NCBI GenBank assembly: GCA_029298735.1
Contig: JANSLP010000037.1
Span: forward strand, 111,454 to 175,453
DNA: 64,000 bases
Direction of reading: 5' to 3'
DNA from: Ophiostoma sp. CBS 140.51
Lineage: Eukaryota > Ascomycota > Sordariomycetes > Ophiostomatales > Ophiostomataceae
Shown here piece after piece: positions 11,087-22,386 of this stretch. Below the pieces are notes generated by a model. The model was not told the DNA's origin and did not search any database. It saw nothing but the letters and a program-made list of their open reading frames with translations. Every line of letters begins with the position of its first letter. Positions within the stretch are counted from its first letter, which is position 1. The translations under genes and the position numbers were made by a program.

Positions 11087-12258
11087 ATGCTTCGCGAAGG
11101 TCTTGACTGCGCTCGAATACTTCATACAAATAACAGCAATTGCTGCCAAATGCTGCGTATGTCGGAGATCAGCGACAACGGTAACCACCCAGTGGCCATG
11201 ATGGAGCACGAGCACCAGTGGCCGGGGTGGGAGCGCATTACGACAATCTTCTCCTTGTAAGTCGTGCAGGCCACCGCACCGCCATTAGGACAGACGATTG
11301 CTAACGCGTCCTGCTTCCTCGTAGCGGGGACTCGTACACAACAACTGGCTTTGCTGCAACCCAGGGGCCCCAGCCAGATGCGACCCATCCCTTTGGCACC
11401 CCTCCGCAGCGCCTGCAGACCTCGTCCAACGGACCAAACTGGATCTGCTTCCTGACGACAGACTACAATGAGGGCCCGGTCAAAACGTACAACCTTGCCT
11501 GTGGTGGCGCCACGGTGGCAAGCCGGTTGATCCATCGATTTCACCCCGAGGTCCTCAGTCTGGAACAGCAGGTCCAGGACGTCTTTGTTCCACTGTACGC
11601 AGCGCTCTGCACGGGCCAGGCTGGCGCCGGCGTCGCACGCGGTACCAGCGGCGTGCCAACTTCCGGTGCTCCGACGTTAAAGGACCAATGGCGACCCTCG
11701 TCAACCTTGTTTGCCTTCTTCGTCGGCATCAACGATGTCGGGCTGTTGTATCCCGAGGAGGACCTGACGGTATACGATGCCTACCTTGCCACCTACGGCG
11801 ACCTGCTGCTGCAGGTCCACTATGCCGGGGCACGCAACTTTTTGCTCCTCACCGTGCCCCCAGTCGACCGCTCTCCGTTGACCACGCGCCAAGGCACCGA
11901 CGCGTCAGACAAGGAGCGCGTCCACATCGAGAAATGGAACGACGGCGTGGCGCACCTAGCGACCACCCTTCAACAAAAGCCCGGCACCACTGTCTTTGTG
12001 TTCGACACACACGCGCCCTTCTCGCGTGTCATGGACGACCCGGCCGCCTTTCCCGAGACCGCCATCTACCGCAACACGACCGATTTTAGTGCGGCGTACG
12101 CGGGCGGCACCGAGAAGCCCGACGTTTGTTACCCGGACTGCCCGCTCGCGGCCAACCAGTATATGTGGTTGAACGACCTCCACCCGACGTATCCCGTCCA
12201 CCGATTGTGGGCGAGACTCATCGCGGAGCAGTTGCGGGCCGGACCCAGTCCGACGTGA
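11087..12258 (+). CDS. SGNH/GDSL-family carbohydrate esterase (CE16-like)
   Basis: Two exons are clear: the first ends at 11256, the second is 11325-12258, with a 68 bp intron (GTAAGT donor, GCTAAC branch, TAG acceptor). The junction creates FSFGDSYTTTGF, block I of SGNH hydrolases with the nucleophilic Ser, preceded by WPGWERI as in CE16 acetylesterases. Block III is seen as FFVGINDVGLL. The C-terminal WLNDLHPTYPVH carries the catalytic Asp and His. The family removes acetyl groups from hemicellulose-derived sugars. The start is uncertain: ATGs at 11087, 11198 and 11201 are in frame, giving 367 residues from 11087 or 330 from 11198. None is followed by a convincing signal peptide, which is unusual for this normally secreted family. 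A missed upstream exon or an intracellular form are both possible. Confidence 0.8.
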
Positions 12259-12486
12259 ACCGGTGCTGGTATGAATACATTGAAAGTGTGTAAGCATCCA
12301 CAAACAAAAACATGGCACAGATGACCCTGTGACAGAAGATACTATCATACCTTTGCTACCATTGCAGTCTCACTAATTTAAAAAAAAAATATAAATTCTT
12401 CAATGTGCTTATGATTTTTTTTTTCGAGCGTAAAACCTGTTTTTCTTTCTTCGTTTGTCCTACAATCCGTCCTTTTCCAGTCACTC

Positions 12487-14049
12487 TCACGAACGAAACA
12501 CATCCAGCTTTGCTCTTCCACTGTGCAGTATCCACACCCACAATGCTATCACAACGGACACGTCCAGGAAGCTAAAAACCAGACTACCACCAAAGACAAA
12601 TCGATGGTACGTCCAAGCATTGTCGGCGTCAAGATGTGCTGCCTGGCAGACAATGGCCCATGGCAGAACATACAACAAGTTGCTCGCCAAGCTCTGGTAC
12701 AAGTACCACGGCGGCCGCGTCGCCAACAGAATAGTAGCGATCTGGGTTGATGCTGCATAAAAGATGTAACACCAGTCAATGGTCCGCCACATGTATGCCG
12801 TCACGTTGGCAACCGCATCCGAGCCGCTTAGGTAGCGAGCAAACGGACGTGCTCCACAAACAGAGAGAATGATGGCGAGTGGGACTTCAACTGTGAGGGC
12901 GAGACCCAGTGAAATGAGTGCCGGTCGAACAATTTTCATAATTGTCCTGTACGTAACAGCACCAGGCTTGCGATTGTCAACTCCGATACTGTGTCTCCAA
13001 GCACCCCACGCATGACCGACAAAAGCGAGGCTTGTTGCTTCCAGCGACTGGACAGGCACCATGACGAGGCCCCAACGTATCGTGTTGAAAATACCCCAGG
13101 CAGTGGCATAGGTTGTCCCGAGGGCGACGATTGTGCTAACAAGCCAGAGATACAGAATATTGCGTATTGCTGACTCGAGCATAGCAATGAGGCCAGGTCG
13201 AAGCAGAACCGTAAGGTGATGCAGACTGGGACGCAGCACGGAGCCTGGCAGATAGCCATCCATCTCTGGTAGAGGATTGTCGTCGTAGCCGCCGATGTAT
13301 CCTTGTTGCTCGCATTGGTCGTCAACGGGAGAAGCATCTTCTCGAAGATGGCCGCCATCTTGATTAGGGCCATCCAGTCTCTTTGTCTTCACTCTGTGTG
13401 CGATGAGAAAATATGCCAGACCCGCAAATGCCGCAGCTAGGTTGCACCCCAACTGCACGCCGGCCTGCATATTGACTGTCGCTTTGTAGCGGCCGACGTG
13501 AAAGCGTGAAATGACGAGCAAGTCCAGCACAATATTGAGTATGACCTTTACGCTGCTGATGACGAGCGGTACATCTGGTGCATCCAAAGCACGAGTGGAT
13601 GCTGCAACGGCCGTCTCAAGGGCTGAACTGAATGCTGAGAAGCCACTGATGCGAACGTAGTTGACACTCGCAGCGCGCACTTCGATGGGGACAAAGACGT
13701 CGGCAAATCGTGCAGCACCCGCCAAGAAGCCAATGCTCATTATGAGTCCCAGTACAGACTGAAACAAGATGAGTGTGTGAGCCAGGCCCAGACGTTCGCC
13801 CAAAGAGCGAGATGCTTTATCGCCGATCACGAGCCACGATGCGCGAGGAAGGCCTTCGTTGAGAACCTCGACAAAGACGCCAATGTAGGTGTAGACATCC
13901 GTCGTGACGACCATCGAGGAGTCCATATCTGCTACCCATAGTTTTACGAGTGTGCTGTACAGCGCGGGAAGCACAAACGCAGAAGCGTTGAACAGAAGCG
14001 CGCCGCCATACGACGAGCGGTGGAGACGAGCCCTGAGAAAAATCCGCAT
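12487..14049 (-). CDS. MATE-like multidrug/polysaccharide-flippase-superfamily membrane protein
   Basis: A single exon of 520 residues with about twelve hydrophobic segments in two halves, split by a hydrophilic loop with acidic residues around 250-290. The segments read like the MATE/MOP flippase superfamily, for example SALETAVAASTRALDAPDVP followed by VKVILNIVLDLLVI at the position of the conserved MATE helix. MATE carriers export organic cations or drugs using proton or sodium gradients. I start at the ATG at 14049 (MRIFLRARLH), because the 70 bases before it are pyrimidine-rich like a 5' UTR. An in-frame ATG at 14118 would add 23 residues. It is convergent with the esterase and has no obvious partner. 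The substrate is unknown, and the exact subfamily would need a profile search. Confidence 0.7.
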   Translation of the reverse strand: MRIFLRARLHRSSYGGALLFNASAFVLPALYSTLVKLWVADMDSSMVVTTDVYTYIGVFVEVLNEGLPRASWLVIGDKASRSLGERLGLAHTLILFQSVLGLIMSIGFLAGAARFADVFVPIEVRAASVNYVRISGFSAFSSALETAVAASTRALDAPDVPLVISSVKVILNIVLDLLVISRFHVGRYKATVNMQAGVQLGCNLAAAFAGLAYFLIAHRVKTKRLDGPNQDGGHLREDASPVDDQCEQQGYIGGYDDNPLPEMDGYLPGSVLRPSLHHLTVLLRPGLIAMLESAIRNILYLWLVSTIVALGTTYATAWGIFNTIRWGLVMVPVQSLEATSLAFVGHAWGAWRHSIGVDNRKPGAVTYRTIMKIVRPALISLGLALTVEVPLAIILSVCGARPFARYLSGSDAVANVTAYMWRTIDWCYIFYAASTQIATILLATRPPWYLYQSLASNLLYVLPWAIVCQAAHLDADNAWTYHRFVFGGSLVFSFLDVSVVIALWVWILHSGRAKLDVFRS

Positions 14050-15011
14050 CGTGAGAGATAGGTAGGGGGATGTGAAGAAGATTTGATTGAAAAGTTGAGA
14101 GAGAGAATGACAGCTCATCAGAAGACGGCCCCCCCTCTTCTTGAAATTTCCAACGAAATGAAAGGCGGGGGTGGTGCAGCCAAGTTGAAAAAAATGTCTT
14201 GATGGTCCAACATGCCAAGCATCAATCAGCTGCTCGTGGTCGTGTTAAGCAGAGTGGGGTGTCTGCTGTTAGTGCGCGGGCCTACCCGGCGCTACAGTAA
14301 TAAGCTCGCCCCACATCCTCCGACGTCAACTTCGTCCACGAACCCTGTTAGTATGGGTATGAGCCAGAATCGTAGTAATTCTTTGTCTATTGATTTTTTG
14401 ACACCGGAATCCATTATATTTTGGAGTGTCTACTATTAGTAATAGCAAGGTTGCTTTTTAAAAAATAAAAAAAAATTCAGGCCTGGATGCCTACAAAAAA
14501 ATTTTAAAAAATAAAAGTAAAATAAAAATAAATTTAATCTCAGTATCAATAAATATAAAAAAGAAAAAAAAAAGACAACTAAATTACAATTGAACCTAAG
14601 TTGAATACTCTACAGACAATGTTCACGAAAGCCTGCTGTCTTACAAAAGCCATCTTTCCGACCATCATGGGTCATCACCACTCGGAATTATTTCGCTCTC
14701 TTGACCATAAGACAGTTTTATATCTTCTAGTATCTGAGCCTTGTGGTCAGCAACAATTTATCATGATTTCCAGCGTCACAAATTGCTTCACAACACAAGA
14801 CATCGACATCTCTACTGGTACACGTGCTGCATCACGTGGTCGATTCCGGCTTACATCCGATCCGATGGTGTGTACTTCCGATCGGCCCCGCTCACGACTG
14901 GACACACTGCCCGCATGTTGACAAATCCCTCGGATTCATCTTGTTTCTTCACATATTCTCTTCAACAACAAAATAGCTTCACGATAGCTTCACAACAGCT
15001 TTACAGACAAC
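14050..15011. other. AT-rich intergenic region
   Basis: About 960 bases between divergently transcribed genes. A long A/T-rich stretch lies at about 14440-14590, with many A runs and TTTAAAAAAT-type words. The last 150 bases before 15012 look like a promoter/5' UTR with CAACA-rich sequence. No gene seen. Confidence 0.55.
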
Positions 15012-15461
15012 ATGGCCATCACACGCGTTACGTACTTTAAGATTGCCAATGCAGCGGACTGGCAGAAATTGATTCCCATGTACCGGGCTATGCCGACAAA
15101 GGCGTTGAAGGTGAGTCCCCGAGATCGGCGGGTTCATTCCGGAGCATGCGTCAGACAGTTTCCGTCATTCACGTTTGAGCCAGCTTCGCTGGCTGCTTCT
15201 CTTCTTCTTGTCGGTCGCTAACGCGGCGTCCGTCGACCGCAGAACGGCAAACCGTACATCCGCTCGGTCAAGGCCGGCCCCGCCAAGGACGACCCGCGCA
15301 GCCAGGGTTACACGTTCGCGGCCATTTCCACCTTTGACTCGCTCGAGGACATGCGCTACTACGACGACGGATGTGAGGCGCATGCCGAGTTGCGGTCGTA
15401 TGTGCAGTCGGTGCACAACGGCGCCATGTGTGTGTACTTTGAGGATGCTGTGGCCGAGTAG
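15012..15461 (+). CDS. Stress-responsive A/B-barrel (Dabb) domain protein
   Basis: Exons 15012-15110 and 15243-15461 with a 132 bp intron (GTGAGT donor, CAG acceptor) give 105 residues. The start MAITRVTYFKI and the pattern WQKLIPMYRAMPTKA, then YIRSVKAGPA, then the C-terminal AELRSYVQSVHNGAMCVYFE, match the dimeric alpha/beta-barrel fold of Dabb proteins. They are about this length and usually soluble. Family members include stress-induced proteins and small cyclases or decarboxylases acting on polyketides. No catalytic residue can be assigned here. The gene is convergent with the reductase at 15602-16703, only 140 bases away, but nothing shows that they act together. Confidence 0.8.
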
Positions 15462-15601
15462 ACGGGCGACGGCTAGCGAGATGACGAGCTGGCGAGCTGG
15501 CGTAGCCAACGAGGCAGTGCGATGGCAAGGAACGGCCATCTATGGAAAATGTGTCATAGTCATTAATAAATATACCTCTATCTCTATCTACCTACTTCAA
15601 C

Positions 15602-16703
15602 TCAGGGCATGGCCTTGGCCTGCTTGACCAGATCCGTGACGGTCTGCTCAAACGTCTTGTATTGCAAACCCAGTGCCTTGGCAGCCGTCTCGCCGTCGAC
15701 ACCGTGCGACTCGTCCACAGGCTGGTCTTCTGGCACGACCGAGCCATGCGCCCACTCAAAATGGTCCACCACGATTTGTGCGGCTTTGCCGTACGAGAAC
15801 CGCTCGGGTGATGCAGGGATATACCGCTGGCCGCCTGCCTCGGGATGCAACAAGGCCTCCACGTGGGCCAGGGCCAGATCCCGCACGTCTATCCAGAAGG
15901 GCACGCGCGCCACAGGAAGCGGCTTTTCGCCTGACGCGACCTTCCACAGCATCGCGTTGGACTCGTTTAGGTCGGCTGTCTTGGCCACCGGATGAGCTAC
16001 AGGACCAAACGTCATTGGCGGACACAGCGTCACAAGGTCAAAGCTGGGCTTGTTCTCGGCCACAAAATCCCACGCCGCCTTCTCGGCAAACTTTTTGCTG
16101 CCCCGGTACGCAATCACCGCACTCGTCGCCTTGTCCGCCGACTCCTCGTACGTCAGCGGGTTCCAGTCGGCGCCCGTGTAAGTGAAATAGACGCCGTTGG
16201 CGCGGTCTTTGCGGTCGGCATCAAGGACGGAGGCGAAGGAGGAGGTAACGACGACTCTCTTGACACTCCCCGAAGAAGCAGCTGCGCTAAGCACCGCCTT
16301 GACACCGTTAATGGCCGGGATAATCAACTCCTTCTCGTTATCGGTCGTGTCATAGGTAAACGGGCTGGCGACGTGGATGACGGCGTCGATGCCGCCGGCT
16401 ACGGCTTCCGAGAGTTCACCGGGCTGCGCAAAGTCGCGGATCTGCACAAAGTCGAGCCTGTCCTTGTACTGCGGGCGGGCGTTCCGCATGGCCTCGCCCT
16501 TGGCAGGCGAGCGGGTAGCACCGCGGACACGGAGGCCGCGGCTTAGAAGGACATCGACGACGTGGGCACCGATGAAGCCGGTCGCGCCGGTGACGAGGAC
16601 GTATTGTCTGAAGGGGAGGGGGTGTTAACGATGTCTTTGACAGAGGCAGGAAACAATTGGAAATAACGCTCATGATGAGAAAGGCCACTTACGGTGAAGA
16701 CAT
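15602..16703 (-). CDS. NAD(P)-dependent ketone/aldehyde reductase, extended SDR (dihydroflavonol reductase/Gre2-like)
   Basis: A tiny first exon (16693-16703, MSSP) joins across an 85 bp intron (GTAAGT donor, CAG acceptor) to 15602-16607, giving 338 residues. The junction restores QYVLVTGATGFIGAHVV, the TGxxGxxG dinucleotide-binding loop of extended SDRs. Without the tiny exon the motif lacks a start codon. The catalytic Y-x3-K is YRGSK, and the substrate-side PVARVPFWIDVRDLA is also typical. Fungal Gre2-like enzymes reduce methylglyoxal, isovaleraldehyde and other carbonyls in the cytosol. It could clear aldehydes from sugar-acid cleavage elsewhere in the window, but that is inference. Its promoter is shared with the hexose-type transporter at 18362. 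Confidence 0.9.
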
Positions 16704-18361
16704 GGTGGATGTGTTGTGTTGGAAATAGGATGGGAGGAAGTGTCGTTGATCGTGATTGTGCGGCCGTTCTTTGTTTTGGTGTGAACGTGTCGTGAAGGAG
16801 ATTAACTTTGACAAGACAACTGTACCGTCTGTAAAGTGTGGCCTGACCTTCCGATATGCGGAGTCAATCAAGTGAGCCAAGTCGACAGATGGGAATAACT
16901 TTGTCAATGCTGTGCCACCGTGGAGCTGTGGATCATGTTATTATCGTTGCAGTTGGAGCAACTCGGAGCTGAGCGTGGATCTGTCAAGGATCTGGACCCT
17001 GTGATGTGAGCTCCTTTCAGTTTTCTTTTGAGTTTGTTTATTCTATTTCCTCGTTTACTTTTGTTTAATTCTCGCTCACCCCACCGCCAAGAAGACGTGC
17101 GTCGGTCCGCGGCACGCGATGCGAGAAGATGGCGGGAGGCGAGAGCTTGACTTGTGGTTGTCTGCGGAGGATGTCTTCCACCTCTCCCCTGGTGGGATTT
17201 CCTTGTGTGGTCAGTCGCTCTTTCCCTTTGCGCCCAACCGGTGTTGTCATTGATCTGTTGGAGAACAGGGGAAGGTGCGACCAACCAACACCACCAAACC
17301 AGGGGAACGCGGAGGTGGGGAAGCACCAAGAGAGTCAATTTGGAGAGAATTGAGGAGCCCCACTTTCCTGAGCGGGCAACAGCGGCGTGCACTCAACCAA
17401 CCCGTCTTGGTGGATTGGTGGTCCCAGGACTGTCCCAGCGGCACCTGCCTGCCGCCCACACCCGCACACGCGCTAAGGATGACAGCAGACGACGCCAGGA
17501 CGCCACCGAAAAGGAAGGAACGAAAAATGAAAGAAAAAAGGCCCAAGAAAAACGAGAAATGAAGCTGGCTTTCTGGGCACATGGAAACAATTTGCAGGCT
17601 AACACGACCAGGCACAGGCTAACGACGGCCCTGGCACCTGCACACACGGTGTGTCGTACCCCAGGCTGGCCCCGGTCTCCTTCTCCATCTCCATCTTGTC
17701 TCCATGCAGCCTCCATGCTGTCTCCATGCTTTTGTCTCCAGTTTTCCCCAGTCTGTCTGTTCAGCGTCTGCACCCAGCGATTGTTGACGTTTTCGTCCTT
17801 TTTTCCTCATCCTCACCTCTCGTCCTTCTCGGCTCACAATCGGCACCAACATCGCCCGCTCGCTTGGACTCGGAGATGCGCCCCAGCCTTGGCACGAGTG
17901 GTCGACGGATTTTTTGAGTTGAGTAGAGCATTCTGGCGTTCTTCCACGCGTAGAAACATCTTCGTCTTCGCGTGCCACATCCTCTCTTCCTTTCTATCCC
18001 CAGACCCCGTCATCCACCACCCCCGTCCTCCTCTCCCAACTCGGTTAGCTGCAGGCCTTGCCGTGTGCCGCCCATACTCCCTTCTCATTCTCTCTCCTCA
18101 TACCACCCTATCCTCTTCGTACAGTCCATCTCATCTGATTCCTGCAATCACACGTCCCCATTGTCGATCGTCTATATATGAGCTTCACCCCGTCTGCCCT
18201 TTTGTTGTGACGATCTCTTCTTCCCTTCTCTTCTCCATTTCTCAGCCTTCATCCAGTCTTTCCATTGACTCTGGCAAGAGTGTTCTTCTTTCCACACTTC
18301 CTTTGATTTCAACCACATCCTTTAATACGGTACACCGACAACTCCTCCCTCCTCCCTCACA
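16704..18361. promoter_or_regulatory. Long divergent promoter and pyrimidine-rich leader of the sugar transporter
   Basis: 1.66 kb without a recognisable gene. From about 17650 to 18361 the plus strand is strongly C/T-rich (runs of TCTCCTTC and TCCATCT words), as in leaders of highly expressed fungal genes. A long open frame across it is low-complexity and has no protein-like features, so I do not call it a gene. Repeated GTCTCCATGC words occur near 17695-17740. Confidence 0.6.
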
Positions 18362-19951
18362 ATGGTCGCCCTCAACCAGCGCCTCAGCGGCCTCAAGCTG
18401 ATGGTCGCCATCACCATTGTCAACGCTGTCAGTCTTGGCTGGTTCGGTTACGACCAGGGCGTCTTCTCGGGCGTGCTTGTGTCGGCGGACTTCAAAAAAC
18501 AGTTTCCCCAGACCCTCAAGTCCAATATCTCTGGCATCACCTCGTCATGTTTCTCCTTGGGTGCCTTTGTCGGTGCTATCACCGCGTTCACCTACGGCGA
18601 CAAGTTTGGCCGCCGCAAGTCCATTATTCTGGGCATGACCTGCAACATTGTCGGCGCCATCCTGCAAATCTCGTCGTTCCAGCTGCCCCAGCTCATCATT
18701 GGCCGTATCATCAACGGCTATGGCATGGGCGTCACCTCGTCTGTCTGCCCCGTGTTCCAAGCCGAGTGCTCCAAGTCGAGCGTGCGCGGCAAGCTCGTGG
18801 CCCTGGGTTCGTGGTGCAACACCGCCGCCTTCTGTCTGGTCAGCTGGATCAACTTTGGCATCTACTTCCAGGGTGGTCCTCTGCAGTGGCGCCTCCCGCT
18901 CGCACTGCAGCTCATCTTCCCGCTGATTGTGGTGCCGATGCTCTTCTTTGTCCCCGAGTCGCCGCGCTGGCTGGTGCTCAAGGACCGCCACGAGGAGGCC
19001 CTGGCCATCCTCGCCAGACTCGAAGGACCTGGTGTCTCTGTTCACGACCCTGCCGTCACTGCCGCCTTCTTGTCCATCTCCCAGACTCTCGCCCTCGAGC
19101 GCCGCGACCAGATGCCCATCAAGGACGTGCTGTTGTGCCGCGACCAGACCCAGACCCTGCGCCGCCTCATTCTGTCCTGTGGCACTCAGCTCATGCAGCA
19201 ATTCTCGGGCGTCAACGCCTTGGGCTACTACCTGCCGACGCTCCTGGAGACCAGCCTGGGCTTCAGCGAGAAGAAGGCGCGTCTGTTTACCGCCATCAAC
19301 AGTGTCATCTACCTGTTCTCGGCTTGTGTGTGTCTTATGCTCATTGACAAGGTCGGCCGCCGCAAGCTGATGCTCTACGGCTCGGTGTCCATGGGCTCGA
19401 CCTACCTCATTTCGGCTCTGACGCTGCTGGGCGCCAAGAACGATCCGTCCAAGAAGCGCATCCTGGGCAACGTCACCACGTCCATGTTCTTCCTCTACTA
19501 CTTTACCTATGGCACATCCTTTGCCAAGGTCCCTTGGGTCTTCAACTCGGAAATCAACTCGCTCTCGTGGCGTACCCGCGGTGCCGCTGCCGCTACCGCC
19601 ACCAACTGGATCGGTTCGTTTGCTGTCACACAGTTCACCGCCACCGGTGTCAAGAACCTGGGCTGGGCCTTCTATCTCATCTTTGCCGTCATCTGCTACG
19701 CCTACTTCCCCATCGTCTTCTGCCTCTATCCCGAGACCGCTCGCCGCACGCTCGAGGACATGGATCAGATCTTTATCAGCCACCCCAGCATCTTTGTCTT
19801 TGGCAAGCCCGCGCTCACGGACCGCAAACGCCCGCAAGTCTTTATCGACGCCGAGAACGAGCGCATTGCCGCGGCCGAGGCGTCGGAGCTGGGTCAAGAG
19901 GTGTTGGACACCAAGAAGCAGGTGGCGAGCAAGCATGTGGAGGAAGCTTAA
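18362..19951 (+). CDS. MFS hexose-type sugar transporter
   Basis: One uninterrupted exon of 529 residues beginning MVALNQRLSG. Sugar-porter signatures appear in order: GWFGYDQGVFSGVL in TM1, GDKFGRRK after TM2, PESPRWLVLKDRHEEA in the central loop, DKVGRRKLMLYGS after TM8, and PETARRTLEDMDQIF after TM12. Length and twelve-segment layout are normal for the family. The C-terminal tail is long and charged. The role is plasma-membrane uptake of a monosaccharide, probably by proton symport. The very long pyrimidine-rich leader suggests strong or regulated transcription. Codon use is biased to C-ending codons, also consistent with high expression. The exact sugar cannot be told. Confidence 0.93.
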   Translation: MVALNQRLSGLKLMVAITIVNAVSLGWFGYDQGVFSGVLVSADFKKQFPQTLKSNISGITSSCFSLGAFVGAITAFTYGDKFGRRKSIILGMTCNIVGAILQISSFQLPQLIIGRIINGYGMGVTSSVCPVFQAECSKSSVRGKLVALGSWCNTAAFCLVSWINFGIYFQGGPLQWRLPLALQLIFPLIVVPMLFFVPESPRWLVLKDRHEEALAILARLEGPGVSVHDPAVTAAFLSISQTLALERRDQMPIKDVLLCRDQTQTLRRLILSCGTQLMQQFSGVNALGYYLPTLLETSLGFSEKKARLFTAINSVIYLFSACVCLMLIDKVGRRKLMLYGSVSMGSTYLISALTLLGAKNDPSKKRILGNVTTSMFFLYYFTYGTSFAKVPWVFNSEINSLSWRTRGAAAATATNWIGSFAVTQFTATGVKNLGWAFYLIFAVICYAYFPIVFCLYPETARRTLEDMDQIFISHPSIFVFGKPALTDRKRPQVFIDAENERIAAAEASELGQEVLDTKKQVASKHVEEA

Positions 19952-20286
19952 ATGGTGGAGTGCGAGTGTGAGTGTGAGTGTGAGGGCAAAGCACGAAAAC
20001 GAGCATGAGCCGTCTCTACCCACTTTTCTCTTTTGTTGACTATCATCTCTCTGCAAAGAACGCAGGGTGGAATGTAAAAACCGTGTGAATAGCTGTCCAG
20101 TACTCCGTACTGCCAATCCATTCTATTTACCTGACTATTTTTTGCCGTTTGCTATTTGCTGTACATGGAATAAATGTGATGATAATGACCATATCATATG
20201 ATGTAATTAATAGGATTGGTCGTACGTCTCTCGGTATCCTTGTTTTATCGTCGGTGGTTCGCGTCGACACGTATCTCGGTTGGAAC
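19952..20286. repeat. Convergent 3' flanks with a GAGTGT microsatellite
   Basis: Just after the transporter stop, at about 19958-19985, a six-base unit GAGTGT is repeated roughly four times on the plus strand. The rest is AT-rich 3' UTR of both neighbours. No gene seen. Confidence 0.6.
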
Positions 20287-22386
20287 CTACGTCGAAATCA
20301 GAAGCACGCACAACATGGCAGCCGCGCATCCGACAACCACTGGGGAAGAACGCCGGCCACCAGAAGAAGAAGACGGGGATGAAGACGGGGATGGCTGGGC
20401 GATCGCCGGAGTGGGCTCGTAGGGTGCCGGAGTGGTCGCGTTCACAGTGCCGTCCCAGCAATACCGGCTGAAGCAGTCAAGACATATGGCGGGAGGCTGG
20501 GTCTGTGTGCGGTTCATGCTTCTCGAGAGAACGGCGCATCCGAGACAGGCAGACCATGCCGGATCTGCGCTGGCGTTGCCCATGGTGGCGACGTTGTAGC
20601 CGTTCTGGACAATCTGGTCGCGCTCCTCGTTGGTGTATTCCAGGTCAAAGGTGGACACATTGGAAAGGAAGCTATAGGGCGAGTTGGGCAGGTATACAAC
20701 GAGGGGCCCCGGCGTTGTCATGTTGTCGGCATTGCAGCCGAAAAACGTCGGGCGCGTGTTCAGGCCGAGGTTGATAAATGTGTTTTGGTCAGGCACAATA
20801 GGGAAACCCGCACTGTTTGTGGACGGGAAGGTTGCCGACCGCTGGTACGTAGCTACCATGGCAGTACCGTTCGGCCAGTGTGATGCCGTGTCGGCCGAGC
20901 TGTCGACTGCAATGATCACGTCAACCTCGCGGTACGACAGCGTCAGCGGGTGGAGCGGTATGTTTTGCAAATCCTCCCCGCCGTCCACCAGGGTCAGGAC
21001 CGTCGAGTTGGCATTGAGATTGTGCGCGGTGCCGTAATGGTAGAACGGGTTGGGCCAGCTGGCAATGTCCTCCTCGCCCCCGGAGAGCCGCGCAAGCGTG
21101 GCGTTGATGGCGTTGATGAGGAAGTCGGGCACGCCTTCGACTTTGCTAATCTGCAGGAAGGCCTGGTTGAAGAGCGAAGACGACGTTCCGACCACAAAGC
21201 CCACGTTGTCGACATTGCCCATACACTGCCTGCCACTGGGCAGAGTCCCGTTTTCAAATGCCGACCCCACAAACCGCAACGGCGCAAATGCGGCAGCGCC
21301 GGGGTCGTAGGATCCCATCTCCCACGGATTGAATTCGAAAACAGTCGAGTTCCCGAGGATGGTAAGCTGGCCAGGTGACCTCTCAACGGCCACCAGGATG
21401 GGCATCGGCGCCTGGGCGCTGGCAAACTCAGTGTCGTTAGCAACAGAAGAGAATGTGTAGCCTGGGATCACGGGCGTTAGCTCAGTGGACATCCGCGATG
21501 TTTTGTACATGGGAGCGGCGGCGTCTTACCCTCCCCGCCTCCCCCGTCCGTGGCATTGAACAGCTGATATGATAAGGCTCGCCCCCAATAATCTGTGATA
21601 GACGTGTTGAAGCCGGCATCCTCTTTGGTCTCGACGGAGTCGAAGAGCTGCCGGTAGTATTTCGTGGTGGACAGCGTTGCCGGGCCTAAAGAACGGTGGA
21701 GTGAGCAGTGGACCAGAGGCACAAGAAACAACAGTTGGACGAACCGTCAAGAATGCTCTCGTTGAACTGCCAGAGCTGACTGAGGGAGCCCCCAGTCGCC
21801 GAGAGGATGGACGCCACCGATGTGAAGTTCTGCTGGTAGAGGCTGCCGACAAGCCAGCTTCCCCCCGACAATCCGCTGAGGTATGTGGCCGCTTGGAGGA
21901 GCCCCCCTAGCTGGCCGGGCCCGGTGGCATTGGGAGTGCGGCTGTCAAACGCCGCGAGAGCACCGGCACCATTCATAAGTGCCCGGTATCCGCCTCCCGA
22001 TACGGCGATGCCTATTTTCGGTAGCATGGTGTCGTTGTCGGCGGCGCCCCGCAGGTAGGCCGTCGCATCGAAGCCGGTCAGATTTGCCCTCTCAAGCACA
22101 TCCACCAGAGCCGGCAGGGTGTTATTCCTTCGCAGTGCCAACCAGGATTTTTCTTGTGATGACAGCCCCGACGCAGCCCGGACGGTGGGTAAGATTGACG
22201 GACATGGAATCGACGACGGGGCATAGCCATTAGCCGTAGTCGTCTGCCCCAGAAGCTCTAGACCGCCGGCTTTAAAACCTGGCGAGGCAAAACATCCTTT
22301 TCCATCAATACGGCGTGATGCTAACACGGAGAGACTGCTGACTTACCAGCCACAGCAGCACATGCTAGTAGTGCGGTAGGAACCAT
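20287..22386 (-). CDS. Lysophospholipase / phospholipase B, secreted and GPI-anchored
   Basis: Four exons (22347-22386, 21745-22278, 21530-21685, 20287-21461) with introns of 68, 59 and 68 bp give 634 residues. Exon 1 encodes the signal peptide start MVPTALLACAAVAG. The cPLA2/PLB catalytic domain is clear: SGGGYRAL forms the oxyanion loop, GLSGGSW holds the nucleophilic Ser, and LVDGGEDLQNIPL holds the catalytic Asp. The tail has a Ser/Pro-rich spacer and a hydrophobic C terminus (VVVGCAAAMLCVLLIST), as in GPI-anchored proteins. The third intron acceptor is set by its GCTAAC branch site. The enzyme removes acyl chains from phospholipids and lysophospholipids at the cell wall or outside the cell. 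Many N-x-S/T sites fit a glycoprotein. The donor of intron 2, GTTCGT, is unusual. Confidence 0.92.

Noticed and set aside
12549..14118. The ATG at 14118 as start of the MATE-like gene
   Set aside because: The 23 extra residues come from a CT-rich stretch resembling 5' UTR; the ATG at 14049 starts the protein just before its first helices.
17154..18401. A 415-codon plus-strand frame before the hexose-type transporter
   Set aside because: Low-complexity Ser/Pro/Leu-rich translation caused by the C/T-rich leader; no domain, and it overlaps the clear transporter start in another frame.
18545..20116. A 523-codon minus-strand frame opposite the hexose-type transporter
   Set aside because: Shadow of the strongly biased codon use of the real gene; composition (Gly, Asp, Arg, Glu, Gln) typical of antisense frames and no family match.
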